The notes below the pieces were generated by a model that was given only the letters and a program-made list of their open reading frames with translations, made no database searches and was not told the origin of the DNA. Both the position numbers and the translations under genes were made by a program. DNA of 64,000 nt from Certhia americana. Its lineage: Eukaryota; Chordata; Aves; Passeriformes; Certhiidae. Below are positions 1 through 11,466 of this stretch, in pieces. Positions within the stretch are counted from its first letter, which is position 1, and each line of letters starts with the position of its first letter. The stretch lies in NCBI GenBank assembly GCA_018697195.1, contig CM031858.1:91731120-91795119 (forward strand). The letters are read 5' to 3'.

Positions 1-2180
1 GGAAGTCTCAAAAGATGTAAAGCATGCCCACTCAATTTTAAAAACCAAGCAATATTTGATGAATAAATACATTTTTACTGTAAAATTAAGGAGTTTATAA
101 AAAGGTAGCCTGAATTAGCTAAGTAAAGATGCCTCATCCTCCCTCGGAGTCTAACAGTGCCCTCTAAGTTTCATTAGAATGCCCTGTTATGAATGCATGT
201 TCTACTTCTGAATTCATACTCACATTCATAACAACCTTTTTGAGGATGCTAACTAAAGGAAGTGCTTTACAAGAGTCACTAAATTAATTGAACAGAGCTA
301 CAGGCCCTTACTTGCAAGGGAGTGACACAGAAGCCAAGATTCTAATCACTCTCCAACGCCGAGTTCCAGTAAAAAGTGGCAAGGCTATAGTAACACCTCC
401 TTCAAATACCTTTAATGCCATTACGAAGGCATAAAAAAGGTGTCAGTAGATCTGAGAAAACCTGATGAATGAGATTCAACAGCTAGGCAGGAATTCACGT
501 CAGAAGGCTTGCAAGGATGTTTTAATTCTGTTAATAGTTGTAAAGCCCAATACAGGCTCTTCCCTTTAAGGCCTGCACAGTCCACTTAGCTGAAAGAGAT
601 GTTCTGGAAAGTTAAGACAAACACCAACAAGAAATCCCACCTCATTTAAGAGATATTCTGAACACCAACTCTGCCACAGCAGCTGGTGAAAATACTTTCT
701 GAAATAGAAAGTGTGAAAAGTAACACATGCAAAAAACATTGCTCACCCCTTGTACAAATAAAGTTCCCTACCTCCAAAAAAAGACAGCACAAACTTGCTT
801 ATGAAGCTTAAGAGGGAACGTGTCTATTCAAGTTACCTTCCTTTACCCTCCACAGACTGACTGCCTTTTAAAATGGCAGACTGGCATTATACTGGAAAGT
901 TTGGCCAACAATGGGCAAAGTAAGTTAGGTGTCTCTGAACATTTTGGCAGTCAAACGGTATATAATTTGTTAACCTGAATCATGTAAGAAAATAAGTTTC
1001 AAACTCTGAATGAGAAAAACTAGCTGCACAGTCCCTGAGATAAAAGTCTTTAACACATTGAGAATCAGTAGTGGCATTCTGCTATTGCTAATTCCCAGAG
1101 AATTCATTAAGCTGACTTAACTCACAAGCTACACAAGAAAAAAAAATCTAAAATCTAACCAAGAACCCTTCTTTTCTACTGAGTGGTCAAGAAATCATTA
1201 AACATAGAAAAGGGGATGAAGTACTTACTTTATTGACAACAACAGCAACCCAAAAAAACTTATTACTGTATATGACAGCACAAAGTGGTAAAATTATAGA
1301 TAAAGTAGCTTTTATCTCTCTCTAGGTCAAAAAAAAAAAAAAAAAAAGGACTATCTATTCTTTAATGTCTAAAGGGAGTGTGTCTGAGCAAATGCAGCAG
1401 ACTAAGTGGTTCTACATACCCCAGTTTCAAAGGAGGGCTGTAAATGGTAACTTCACTGCTGCATTGGGAGAGCATTTGCGGTTTGAAGGGATTTTTTAAA
1501 GGGAGTGAAAGAAAGAAAAGTGATACTGAGTTTTGTTTTGGAAAACAGTCATTCAACACATGCTTTAGAATCTAACAAAACTTTTGAACAGATGCAAGAG
1601 GACAAAATGTTTTTCTACTGCTCAAAAGCAGTATTTATCTGTATGAAAAATGAGAAATTGCCAGCTTCCAAATAACACATGAAAAATGTGTGCTTTTATA
1701 GGGTCAGATACCCCTAAAAATACTTGGTTTTGATGTTCAAAAGCAGTCAAGCATAAAAGGCATATTTAGCAAGAAACATAAAATTCCTCAGATAGAAGTC
1801 ACAACAGTTTTTTATTATAAGAATTTATAGAATAAAAGTAACATCATTTCCATATGAACAACTCAAGGCCTGGATACTTAATAGTTGCAGCTATTTTGTA
1901 TCGGTGGGAACAGAAACAGGTTATCTTCACACAGAGGAAAAAAATCAAGAAAAACTAACACTTTCATGCACTGAATTCAACTTCAGTATTCTGTATGTGC
2001 ATCTCAACATGACCTAGAAAAATGGATGAACTATTTGAAAAAAGGTTGCTGTATGTGATGGCTTTGAAGAGACAGAAAGGACTTACTGAAGTACTTGAAA
2101 AAAATTAACAGCACATTTGAAAAGATGCAAAAGAACTCACAACGCTCTGAGCAAGAGATAAAAATTGTAATTGTAATTAC
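1..2180 (-). other. ELP2: ELP2 intron 6 (partial)
   Basis: AT-rich intronic sequence from the exon 6 donor to the window edge. I looked for the next WD-repeat exon and did not find it. It contains an A run near 1327-1347. No transposable element or RNA gene was recognised. Confidence 0.7.
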
Positions 2181-2245
2181 CTGACCATTCTGGTGTACAA
2201 ATAAACTTATTTTGCAGTCATCACCACCACAAGCCAGTATTGGTA
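2181..2245 (-). CDS. ELP2: ELP2 coding exon 6
   Basis: Completes codon 176 and codes residues 177-197, VPILACGGDDCKISLFV and onward, the DDC-containing strand of a propeller blade. The acceptor is TTTCTAG at 2246 and the donor CAG-GTAATT at 2180. It ends in phase 0. This is the last ELP2 exon visible. Confidence 0.93.
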
Positions 2246-5200
2246 CTAGAAAGGAAAAGAAGGTCTTGATTTTTTATAAGATCTAATATTCTAGGATATG
2301 AAAAAATATAAATAATGTAAAAATCAGTATCAAAGTATATCAGGATATAACAATACTAACAGACAAGCAAGTATGAGACCACTTTTTTAATGTTTTCTAC
2401 ATTAGCTGCCTAATAAATTAGTATCTTAAGAACACAGAACTCAAGTTATTTTGACATGCAAATACTATCTATAAATATTTAAGATACTAAAAGTAGTAGT
2501 TTGCCTCAAGCTCATATATCTGTAGGACGTTCAAGTATTAAGAGTTTTTAAATAATTACATGTTATTGATATCAACAGGCATTTGCTCTAAATACAGAAG
2601 GAAGGAACAAAACAAAATGACTCAGAACTAAGGCAATTTAAGTTCCTAAGTCATCTAAGATAGGTTTATATGGAGTTAGCATAATTATCATACAGCAAAT
2701 AAAAAGTCCAAAAATGGAAGAGAGATCACCACTATCTGTACCCATATCAAGAATATGAAAGCAATTAAACATTTTCCACTCAAGACTACTCAAGTCTTGA
2801 GTAGTAATTGACTTCCTCCGGCTAACCTAAAAATGGCACAGACCCTATAAGTCTTTTGAATCAAAGCAGAGAAAATTATGTCCAAGGTTAAAAAAAGAGA
2901 AGTTAGGCAGTGAATTAGCTCCTCTCTCCAACAGAACAGGATGAGGAAAACTAGTTAACGCTTATTCCACTCCTCTTTTTCTGCATCATAAGGAGGAAGT
3001 GTTACTGCTAGGGACTGAAACAGTAAAAGCAAATAAATTTGGTGTAAAACTATGAAGAAATAAGTTATAAGTTAAGGGCTAGACATTTGCATTTCTCAAG
3101 TCTGGATAGAAACCAAGACACTAGATTTCACTAAAATCAACTACTACTTCTAACAAAAAGACTCCATAACATCCCTTCATATGGATAATTTTATCTTTAC
3201 TATGGATAGATCAAACATCAACTTGAATATTCATAACATGTTTATCCTCTATACTAATTTCTTCTTTCTACTTGTACCAAATCTGTGCCTAATTATCCAC
3301 TGTTCCTCATTCCTTTCCTGAGAAACACATTTTATGGGCCATTATTGTAATTACATCTTTTGTCAATGGAATAAAACTTTAAGAAAAAAACCAAAGAGAG
3401 AATTATGATTTAGTTGCTGTTGCAAATGCAACAAATGCAAATGCTTTCACTCATAAGGTTTTATCAAAAAATACATATCTGGCAAAAACAGACTAATATG
3501 TAGTTTTTCACATAAATGCTTTGGCGTATTAGAATTTGGATCAGATTAAGACCAAATGCCTGCAGAGAAAATAAGAAAAGTAAGTTGGAAAAGCAGAGCT
3601 TTTCCAAGTTCACTTGCTCCTTTCTTTTTTCACCTGTTGCAATTCAGTTCTGAGGGGACAATTATTTACTGTCAGAAGTCAAGATACATCATGACAATTA
3701 TCCAGGTGGTAGGAAGAATCAGATTATATGATAAATAGCTGATCAAGATTTGTAAAATAGTAAATCCTATTGCCAGTATTTTAGAAGCAGAGTTTGTGCA
3801 GACAAACTGCAAGGCAAAAAGCAAGCAAGCAATGAAAACTGCACAACACTTCTTCATGGCTAAACAGCAAATGTACAGAAACTCCTTAATGAAGGGGCTG
3901 CCAGGAAAGTGCTTAAGCGGAATTCCAGCTGCAAATGACTGGTCAGGTTTTTATGAGCAGTCTATCAGTTTTTCCTATTTGACTTCTTGACAAAAGTGGC
4001 TTAATTTGTATATTTTTTTAATAATTTATTTTCAAGGACAATCAGTTAAAATCCTAGGTATCAGGAATGTCTTCTGAAAGTTAAAGCATCCATTGCATAT
4101 GTTTCAATTTTTAATGCAAGCCTCAAATTTCTTTTCTTGGTGAAATTAGACATTACCGTAAATGCTTCAGGAAACGTAGTTTATGATTTTCAGTAAAGTA
4201 ATTCTGTATTTAGTTCCTGACTTCAGAAATGCAGATTGTTCTCAAGAGAAAAGCTTCTTTGAATCTCTGTGCAGCTGACAACTTAGCCTTTGTAAAGATT
4301 TCTGAGCACTCCTAAATTTACCATAGATCATTTTTCCCTGAAGATCATTAAAAATTCCAAATTGCCATTAGAGACTAATGTCTCTGACAGAAGATCAGCA
4401 GTGATATTTTTAATAATATATTTTAAGCTACTTTATTTAGATTTCAGAATTAACATACTCCTCAACTACACGGACTACCATGTCAGGTCTAGGGAGAAAA
4501 CACTGGCTATGCATTATTAAAAGCCCCTTTAGAGATTTCAACAGGAAATATTTCTATACATTTATGGTTCAAAATCTAAACTGTTTCTTGGCAATTTTAG
4601 CAGCAGAGGTAATTTGTACTGGAACTGGAACAAAAAAAAGCAAATGTCAAGAAAAAATTTTTTTTTAATTCCATACAAAACAACATTTTTGTGTAAATTG
4701 AAATTATGCAAATTGAAAATAATTTCAGGTCTTGAGAAAAATAAAGAACTCTTTTGCACTTGATGAGCACTGTACTGCTTTGGATAACTGAACAATTATT
4801 TTTTTGATAATCTGAACTGGAAAGGGAAGAGTTCATAATAAACAATTGTCCTGCCCTCAATGTAACTTTAAGCAACACTGGTTTTGGGGACTCTGAAAAA
4901 CAAAATCCTTGCTATTCCACCATTCAAAGGTGGAATGTTCACCACCATGTTCAAACAAGTCAAGCAATTTGAATTTCAGTAACACTTAGTTTTAAAAACC
5001 AATATGATAATTTTAATTTACGGTGTTTCCAGAATGTATGGTTACTTCTCTTATATACAGCATGATTTCAGCATTGAACAGATGCACTACTTTAAAGTGT
5101 TACAGTGGGAACTTCTTACCTGTACAGTATCGTAAATTAAGATATAACCTATATTTTTGCAACAGGAATAGGACACCACAGACACTTCACTTCTAAAGAA

Positions 5201-8200
5201 TATTCACACTTGCAGTAATGATTTTAATTTACCCTTAAGCCTTTGAACTTCATCTCAACAAGCACATGTTAGTGAATTTACAGGAAAAGAGAGAGAGAGG
5301 TGTAAATGTTTTTTAGTGGTGCAGATGCTGCTTTCGGTATCAGACATGCTCTGAAAAAATACACTGAAATTTCCAAATGGGACAACATATCTTGATAGAT
5401 CTTTCATAGCTCCCAGAATTATCAAAGCCAAAGAATAAAGTATCCTTGTAAGCATATAATCAAAACAACACATCAGTGTGGAACACATGCAGCAAAGTGC
5501 TGAAAATTCCAGATACAGTAAGAAAATTTAGCACTTTTTCAGTTGAGAGTCTGGCAGGCCTCCATCCAGGTGAAAGACCAATGATACTTAAACACAAGCT
5601 TAATTCAACACATGTATCTGGCTTGAGGATACATTTGGTTTATTAAAAAGCTTGCTACCTATTTGCACAAAAAGAGCATGTCTGTGGCAGTCTACAAAAT
5701 CTAACATCTTTATTAACAGAAGCCTGCATAAACCATACTTAACAGTCATGTTAAAGTAGTTCAGCATCTCAATTTTGTCACATTTAAGACTGAACAGGTG
5801 ATAAACACTGCTTGGGAACCTACAGTTTTCGATGCAGGCCTTCAGATTTTTTCTGAATCTTGCCCTTCAAACAAGAACAAACATATACAGCAGCACCATA
5901 AGGAGCAGGTGGAACCAACAGCATCATCCTATCCCATTCATTTACATTACATGAGCATTATTACCTCATTTTAAAGTTTTCCATCTCAAGAGTTCAACTA
6001 AACAACTCCATCTGAGCAACATTTTGAAGACATTGTAATCAGTCTGTTTTAAATTACTAAGAAGAGTTCAGAGAAAATCTTTAGATAGAACAATCAGCTT
6101 AAGCAGATTTCACAGAAAACAAAAATTGTGGCACACAGGTCTGGAGTCAGACAAATGAAAATCTGTTTGGGGTATTTCTTAGATTTTTCTTCCTGCATTG
6201 ATATTCAAGATGTGCAGCTTTACTTACCATCGCTGCCAGGCAAGAAGGATAAGCAGACATCCATAACAAATCCATTTCCAAACTGCAGAATTTCAATGCA
6301 TTTAGCTGGAAAACAGGAACAGACAGTGTTGATCTCATTCACTGTAATTATTACAGCTACACTGTCATTTCCTTCTATATTATATAGTTAAAATTTCCCA
6401 TCCATTTTTATTTTAAGCAGCTGAAAAAAAAATCTCCGTTTTTTCAGAAGCCTAAATAATAATATCATCTTCTGTGTGGCCATAAAAATTCATCCAGTTA
6501 TTTGAGTTAGAAGATAATACTGAGTATTAAATCTATACAGCTTCACTATGGTAACACATCAGAAGCAAAAAATATTACAAAATAAATCCTGTGGCAACAG
6601 CATTCATAACACAAGAAGATAAAACTGAATCCATTTGCCACAACAGCAGCTAGAGAGATGAACAAAAACCTGCTAACACCCCTGAGATCCTGGAAATGGT
6701 TAAACTAGTAAGCCACTCAGATCAAAATAAACAAAAGGATAGCAGAAAAAACCCTCTCTACAGCAGAAGAATTAGACTCTCTATTATTGTAACCCACATC
6801 ACCAAGAGAAAATGGGAACAACTTCATAGGGTTCTTTGGGAGCACCAAAAATGCCTTACAGAACATGGGACTGCAGATTGGCAACTCCCACTTCTCTCAT
6901 GTAGGCAAAGCAATATGAAATCTTCAAATATACCAGAGTAGGAAGAAAGAAGCTAAAGAAATTAATTCAATATAACTCAACCAGCAAACAACACCTTAAA
7001 TCTCAATTAACTACCCAATCCATTTCGTCTGTATTTTAGAATGCTGTTTTCCTGTATTTCCATGCAAGGGCCTAGTTCAACAGACGGTCAAGATCTCGTT
7101 ATCCCAAGTTTCACTGGACTCAAGCCAATAGAAAAAAACAAGTGACTAGTTAAACCTCACTTTTCTAATGCCAGCATTAATCATTTTACTATGTCATTTT
7201 CTTCACACATGCATACAGCTAGTCTGCCTCCACATTACAGAGCAAAACAATGGTTCAGATTATCGTAATCTGAATACATATTTTAAAAAAAAAGTGAATT
7301 CAGGCCACACATCCCCAGTTAAATATAAAGATAAATCATTCTGCAGAACAAATCTGACCAAAGGCTTTCAAAGAGTAATACAGTGCTTTGATGTACTAAA
7401 GTTTGAAGAGAAATCAATGTAGTTGCATTAGTAAGATGTTAGTATTTAATACCTAATGGATAAGCATTCATCATTCTTATTTAGCCAGGATCTTATCCCT
7501 AATATTAAAAAAATGTTACCTTCTGAACCACACTGAGACCAGATTCTCACAGTAGAGTCAGAGGCTGCAGAAGCTATTAGCAGATTCAAATCAGGTTCAT
7601 CTGACTGGTAGATGGCATCCACAGCAAAAACAGCTTCCGTGTGGCCTTTAAGAGGAATGCTTTTCACAAGCTAAACACACGAGAAAATTTCACAAAGTTT
7701 TAAATTCCAGTAACTTATCTGAGAGGATTTTTAAAACCATTTTAGGAAAAAAAATTAATACTAAAAATGAGTTCTATACCTGCAATGGCAGTGTCTGACA
7801 AGCTATGCTTAAGCTAGAGCATATTTCAGGAAACCCACAGAAGGGATACAGCAGCAATGTATATTAACTTGATAAGATTTTGCCCAAAGCTGAACAGAAC
7901 TAAATGTTCCTGTGTGCAGTATATAAACCTCACTCTTCCTCAAGGGAAGCTGGAAACAGTACAGAAGTTAGGAAGAGCAGTTTTCCTTCCTTTTTCTCCT
8001 TCTCTTGTCCCTCACCCTAAGGAACACCTCAAAAAAGTCTGGAGAACCTTAGTGAAGGAGACAGAGCAGAGAACACAATGGAATAAGCAGCAGCTACAGC
8101 AGCTCTAGCAGCAATGTTTAGTGTGTTCTCACAAAACAAAACAGCTCTTTACTCCTTCAAAATGCCAACATGAAAAACAAAAGTGCTAAATTTAGACAAT

Positions 8201-11200
8201 GAATACAGGTGATTCAATTTGCAAGCTGCTCCTCATAAACACAAAGACCAAAATGAGAGGCTTTTAATTTTGCAATCAGAAGTCATCCAGCATTTATCCA
8301 AATTTTATCATAGGAAGACTTGCCAGCTCTTCCCAAAATACAGCCTGGTAGGTCCCAGTAAGAATTTTTGATTGGTCCAATACAGAACTCTGCTTTTAAG
8401 AACTTACACTGGTCTAGAACTGCCACTAAAATGTGCACATTTAGCCACATTCTTTTGAAATTATTGCCATATGGCTGTGCACCACATCAACAGAAAAAGT
8501 TTATAAAAACCTGGAAGTTAACCTAAATAAATGCATGAACAGTTACAACGGATAAGGATCAGAAAGATCTTATTTCTGAGAACTTTCCCCCATCAAAGTA
8601 GGTTCATTTCCCCGTATTATGAATTCTCATGTATTTTAAAATGCCAAGTCTAATAAACTATTTCAAGACAGATGATGAAACACAGCCATTCACAATCCAG
8701 CGCCTAATTCACAAGATTTTGAAAGCTAGATAAAGTGTTTTTTCAATCAAAATTTCAGGTCATTCTGAAGGCTATTTCACACAACACTGAATCTTTTGCT
8801 TTACGTTTTACAGTAGAAATAATAAATTAGTATGTCTCCTCACTCTTCTCCACTTCTCTGACAAAAGCCAATTGTTGCACAGATTTTTTTATTTTCATTT
8901 TTGTTAAACATCACAGCGTGGGCTTTGTAGGTAGATAGTCTGTCTCATCAGGATGAAACAAATAGTATGAACTAGACATACAGACAAAACAGATAATTTG
9001 CAATATGTGAGAAACTAGTGCAGAGGGAGATTTGAAGAGAGGTTATTCCTGTTTACCTGATTATTCCATGTTACTGTATCTTTCCATTCCCAAAGAATAA
9101 GTTGTTTATCAGATCCACCAGAAATTAACTCTGTTTCAGAAGCTAAAAAAATATGTTTTGGTTAGTTCAGTGTACACTTAACTTTGTAACAGCAACATAA
9201 ACAGTTCTGCTGGTTACTACTCACAAAATATCACTGGTAACCAAAGCTTCCACCAAAATAAAGTATGGTTAATAGGAGTTGCACTGGGCAGAACAGGTTA
9301 AGAGTAAAGATATTCCCTAAGAAAACATAAAGAGAAAATTCACAAGACTGTTTAAATTCTGTATGAAAGTGGTAAAAATACATTTCCAAAAGACTCTCAA
9401 ATCCAACAGTGTAAATTAATTTCTTGGGGTTTTGTTTGGTCTTTTTGGAAGATAGGAAAATAAAGCAAAAGAGATCTAAGCAAACAGAATTCAAAGCTTC
9501 ACAAGAAAATTTAATTCCCAAGTTCTCTGAAAATAACTTCTTTTAATCATTTTTAAGAAGAATATGCTTCAGTGCAACCTGTTGAAAAGATGGCAGTTTA
9601 TATCACTATTAAAAACTAATGTCTGCACTTCAGTACTCAAAAAAAAGGAAGCAGCACATTACATTAACAGTCTAATCAACAGCTGCATTTCTCTTTTTCA
9701 GTGGGTTTCCATAAATGCCCAAGAGCAAAAATTTATGCCTGTGAAGAGCCTGCACTAATCAATGTTAAATCCTGGAATTACTATGCAGCAAAAGCCTCCT
9801 AAATGCATCAAACATTTCTATCTATCTAAAGATTCTTTTTTTCAAGCACATAACCTCTGTGCAGCTTCAGAGCTTTATAATCAGAGATTGCTGAAAAGGC
9901 ATTGCAAATCAGTTTACAAAGTCAAAACACACAAAACTCCAAGCCTTACTAAAGAGCCTGATAGCAGAACAAGCAGGACAAGCCATTGACCTGTGTGAGC
10001 TGCCACAACCCCAGGCAAATATTCTCCTGGGGTGCCCTTGGCTGTGGGGCCAGAAGCACAGATCTTCTCTCTCACCAGACAGCTCACCTAGGTTTGGCAG
10101 GTTGCATTCCTGCAGATTCATCTGTTAAAATGAGGCCACACCTCATTACTGTGTCCAGTTCTGAGCTCCCCAAATTCAGGAAGGGCACTAATGTGCTGGA
10201 GCAGGTCCAGAGATAGGCAACAGTGCTGCTAAGGGTCTGGAGCATGCATCTTATGAAGAGTGGCTGAGGGAGCTGAGCATGTTTAGCCTGGAGAAGAGGA
10301 GGCTCGGGGCAGACCTTATCGTTTTCTACAACCACCTGAAAAGAGGGTTTAGCCAGGTGGGGGTCGGTCCCCTCTCCCAGGTAACAAGTGACAGGATGAG
10401 AGAACACAGCTGTTCCAGGGGAGTTTTAGGTTGGACACCAGGGAAAATGTCTTCACAGCAAGGGTGATGAGACATTGGAATGGGCTGTCCAGAGAGGTGG
10501 TGGGTCATTGTCCCTGCAGATATTTAAGGAAAGACAAGACATGGCACTCAGTGCCATGGTCAGGTTGACACGGTGGTGTTGGGTTGAACTCGATGATCTC
10601 AGAGATATTTTCCAAACTAACTGAATCTGTGAAAATCCCTACTGGGAAGCTGGGCTTAAGGCGAAAGGATGTGCTCCAAGCGTCGCAGCCCCCTAATTCC
10701 TTAAGCGTACAGCTCAGCCCCGCTGTCGCCGAGGCTCCCCCGCCTCCTCTGCCCTGCAAGGGCAGCACCGAGGGGAACCGGCCCCGGGCACCACCGAGGG
10801 GAACCGGCCCCGGGCGGCACCGAGGGGAACCGGCCCCGGGCGGCACCGAGGGGAACCGGGCCCGGGCGGCACCGAGGGGAACCGGGCCCGGGCGGCACCG
10901 AGGGGAACCGGCCCCGGGCGGCACCGAGGGGAACCGGGCCCGGGCGGCACCGAGGGGAACCGGCCCGGCCCCACCGCGGCACCGTACCCCGGAGCGCACG
11001 GGGGGTGCAAGGCCGCCCTACTCACCGCGGTCCCGCCGGCGGACCCAGCGCACGCAGTTCACCCTGCCGGTGTGGCCGCGGAGGGCGGCGACCGCCCGCC
11101 TCACCTGCGGGACAGACAGACAGACAGACAGCACCGAGCGTCAGGGGCTGCTGCCCCTCTCGGCCCTGGCCCCGGCCCCAGCCCAGAGTGCATCAGCTCA

Positions 11201-11333
11201 CCGCCGGGTCGTAGAGGATAACGTCGTGGCAGCTGCCGAAAGCGAGGAGGCCGCCGCGGCCCCAGGCCACGGCGCCGCCGCCCGCCCTGTTGGCGCAGCA
11301 GGCGATGTGACAGAGCGACACGGGCGCCGCCAT
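2181..11333 (-). CDS. ELP2: Elongator complex protein 2, 5' part (six exons, partial)
   Basis: ELP2 is the WD40 scaffold subunit of Elongator (core ELP1-ELP2-ELP3), which modifies the wobble uridine of tRNAs in the cytoplasm; the full protein folds as two seven-bladed propellers. Six exons on the minus strand join in frame to 197 codons, about a quarter of the roughly 826-residue human protein. Visible landmarks are the N-terminal strand LLAFGSCHDVILYDP (29-43), then the GH...W repeats: LRGHTGRVNCVRW (52-64) with ELISGGSDKQLILWEW (75-90), LKGHTEAVFAVDAIY (106-120) with LIASAASDSTVRIWSQ (130-145), and FGNGFVMDVCLSFLP (158-172) with VPILACGGDDCKISLFV (176-192). All match vertebrate ELP2 recalled from knowledge, in order. 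The start is the first ATG in frame, with A at -3 and G at +4. The human exon that would follow (containing a GHEDWIRG-type motif) is not in the first 2.1 kb, so the gene continues past the left edge. All observed introns have GT/AG ends. Confidence 0.95.
2246..6227 (-). other. ELP2: ELP2 intron 5
   Basis: About 4 kb of AT-rich intron between exons 5 and 6. The only structure seen is a small inverted repeat at 2785-2805. No gene, pseudogene or recognisable transposable element is visible. Confidence 0.75.
6228..6305 (-). CDS. ELP2: ELP2 coding exon 5
   Basis: Completes codon 150, codes residues 151-175 and gives one base of codon 176. It contains FGNGFVMDVCLSFLPGSD, which corresponds to FGNGFALALCLSFLPNTD in human ELP2 (recalled). 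The acceptor is TTTTCCAG and the donor GTAAGT. Confidence 0.93.
6306..7519 (-). other. ELP2: ELP2 intron 4
   Basis: About 1.2 kb intron between exons 4 and 5. AT-rich; nothing else recognised. Confidence 0.75.
7520..7670 (-). CDS. ELP2: ELP2 coding exon 4
   Basis: Residues 100-149 plus one base of codon 150, covering a complete WD repeat: LKGHTEAVFAVDAIY followed by LIASAASDSTVRIWSQ. The acceptor is TTTAG at 7671 and the donor GTAACA at 7519. This exon gave the first firm identification, because the spacing and sequence match the human stretch from LQGHEGPVYAVHAVY to RLWSKKGPE (recalled). Confidence 0.95.
7671..9056 (-). other. ELP2: ELP2 intron 3
   Basis: About 1.4 kb intron between exons 3 and 4. 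No repeat or RNA gene recognised. Confidence 0.75.
9057..9142 (-). CDS. ELP2: ELP2 coding exon 3
   Basis: Completes codon 71 and codes residues 72-99, including ELISGGSDKQLILWEW, the second half of a WD repeat (human counterpart ELVSGGSDNQVIHWEI, from memory). The acceptor is TTTTTTAG and the donor CAG-GTAAAC. It ends in phase 0. Base composition is ordinary here, unlike exons 1 and 2. Confidence 0.92.
10128..10632 (+). mobile_element. CR1 LINE 3' fragment
   Basis: Typical avian CR1 3' region in plus orientation: CTGTGTCCAGTTCTGAGCTC, then a TTTAGCCTGGAGAAGAGGAG core, GCCAGGTGGGGGTCGGTC, CAGAGAGGTGGTG, and the terminal GTTGGGTTGAACTCGATGAT followed by the degenerate octamer tail AATCTGTGA. 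It is 5'-truncated and non-coding, inserted antisense in ELP2 intron 2. The left border is approximate. Confidence 0.85.
10767..10970. repeat. 26-bp GC-rich minisatellite, about 8 copies
   Basis: The unit begins ACCGAGGGGAACCGG and continues into CCCCGGG or GCCCGGG plus CGGC. Copies start at 10767, 10793, 10819, 10845, 10871, 10897, 10923 and 10949, exactly 26 bases apart; the last is shortened. Two variants alternate by a C/G change in the middle. Because 26 is not a multiple of three, the array is open in several frames and repeats every 26 residues, but it is intronic. It ends about 55 bases from the exon 2 donor of ELP2. Confidence 0.95.
11026..11104 (-). CDS. ELP2: ELP2 coding exon 2
   Basis: Residues 45-70 plus one base of codon 71, containing the GHTGRVNCVRW core of the first full WD repeat. 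The acceptor is CCGCAG and the donor GTGAGT. The exon is extremely GC-rich and codes nine arginines in 26 residues, where mammalian ELP2 has a mix of Lys, Asn, Gln and Arg. It was too short to stand out as a long open frame and was found by matching protein and splice signals. Confidence 0.9.
11111..11131. repeat. ELP2: CAGA tetranucleotide run in ELP2 intron 1
   Basis: About five GACA units on the plus strand. Read on the coding strand these are CTGT repeats directly before CCCGCAG, so the microsatellite supplies the pyrimidine tract of the intron 1 acceptor. A CTGAC branch-point-like motif has its A at 11141, 36 bases before the splice site. Intron 1 as a whole is only 97 bases. Confidence 0.9.
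11202..11333 (-). CDS. ELP2: ELP2 coding exon 1
   Basis: Residues 1-44, from MAAPVSL to YDPA, ending in phase 0 at a GTGAGC donor (first base 11201). The ATG at 11333 has a strong context (AAG before, G after). The open frame extends 15 codons further upstream only from a TTG codon, so this is the first in-frame ATG. It encodes the first beta strand of the N-terminal propeller. Very GC-rich, inside the CpG island. Confidence 0.93.
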
Positions 11334-11338
11334 CTTGG
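11326..11338 (-). promoter_or_regulatory. ELP2: YY1-type motif over the ELP2 start codon
   Basis: The coding strand reads CCAAGATGGCGGC, the well-known YY1 recognition pattern with its ATG being the ELP2 initiator. Such sites mark TATA-less housekeeping promoters just downstream of the transcription start. Binding is inferred from sequence only. Confidence 0.7.
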
Positions 11339-11390
11339 CCGCCGCCGCGTGCGCCACCCCGCGCGGCTCCCGTGGCAACGACCCCGCGCG

Positions 11391-11466
11391 GGGCGGGGCC
11401 TGAGGGGAGGCGGGCGGGGCGGGGCGGGGCCTGAGGGGAGGCGGGCGGGGCGGGGCGGGGCGGCGC
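11391..11466. promoter_or_regulatory. ELP2: GC-box cluster with a perfect 31-bp tandem duplication
   Basis: Two identical 31-bp units (11399-11429 and 11430-11460), each starting CCTGAGGGGAGGC and followed by three GGGCGGGG-type Sp1/KLF boxes, flanked by further GGGGCGG. It lies 60 to 130 bases upstream of the ELP2 start codon, where the core promoter is expected. The closely spaced G runs also make it a G-quadruplex candidate on the plus strand. Confidence 0.8.

Larger units (their letters stand above)
9143..11025 (-). other. ELP2: ELP2 intron 2, carrying a CR1 and a minisatellite
   Basis: About 1.9 kb intron that changes from AT-rich near exon 3 to extremely GC-rich near exon 2. It contains a CR1 fragment inserted in the opposite orientation to ELP2 (10128-10632) and a 26-bp minisatellite (10767-10970). 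The remainder is unremarkable. Confidence 0.8.
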
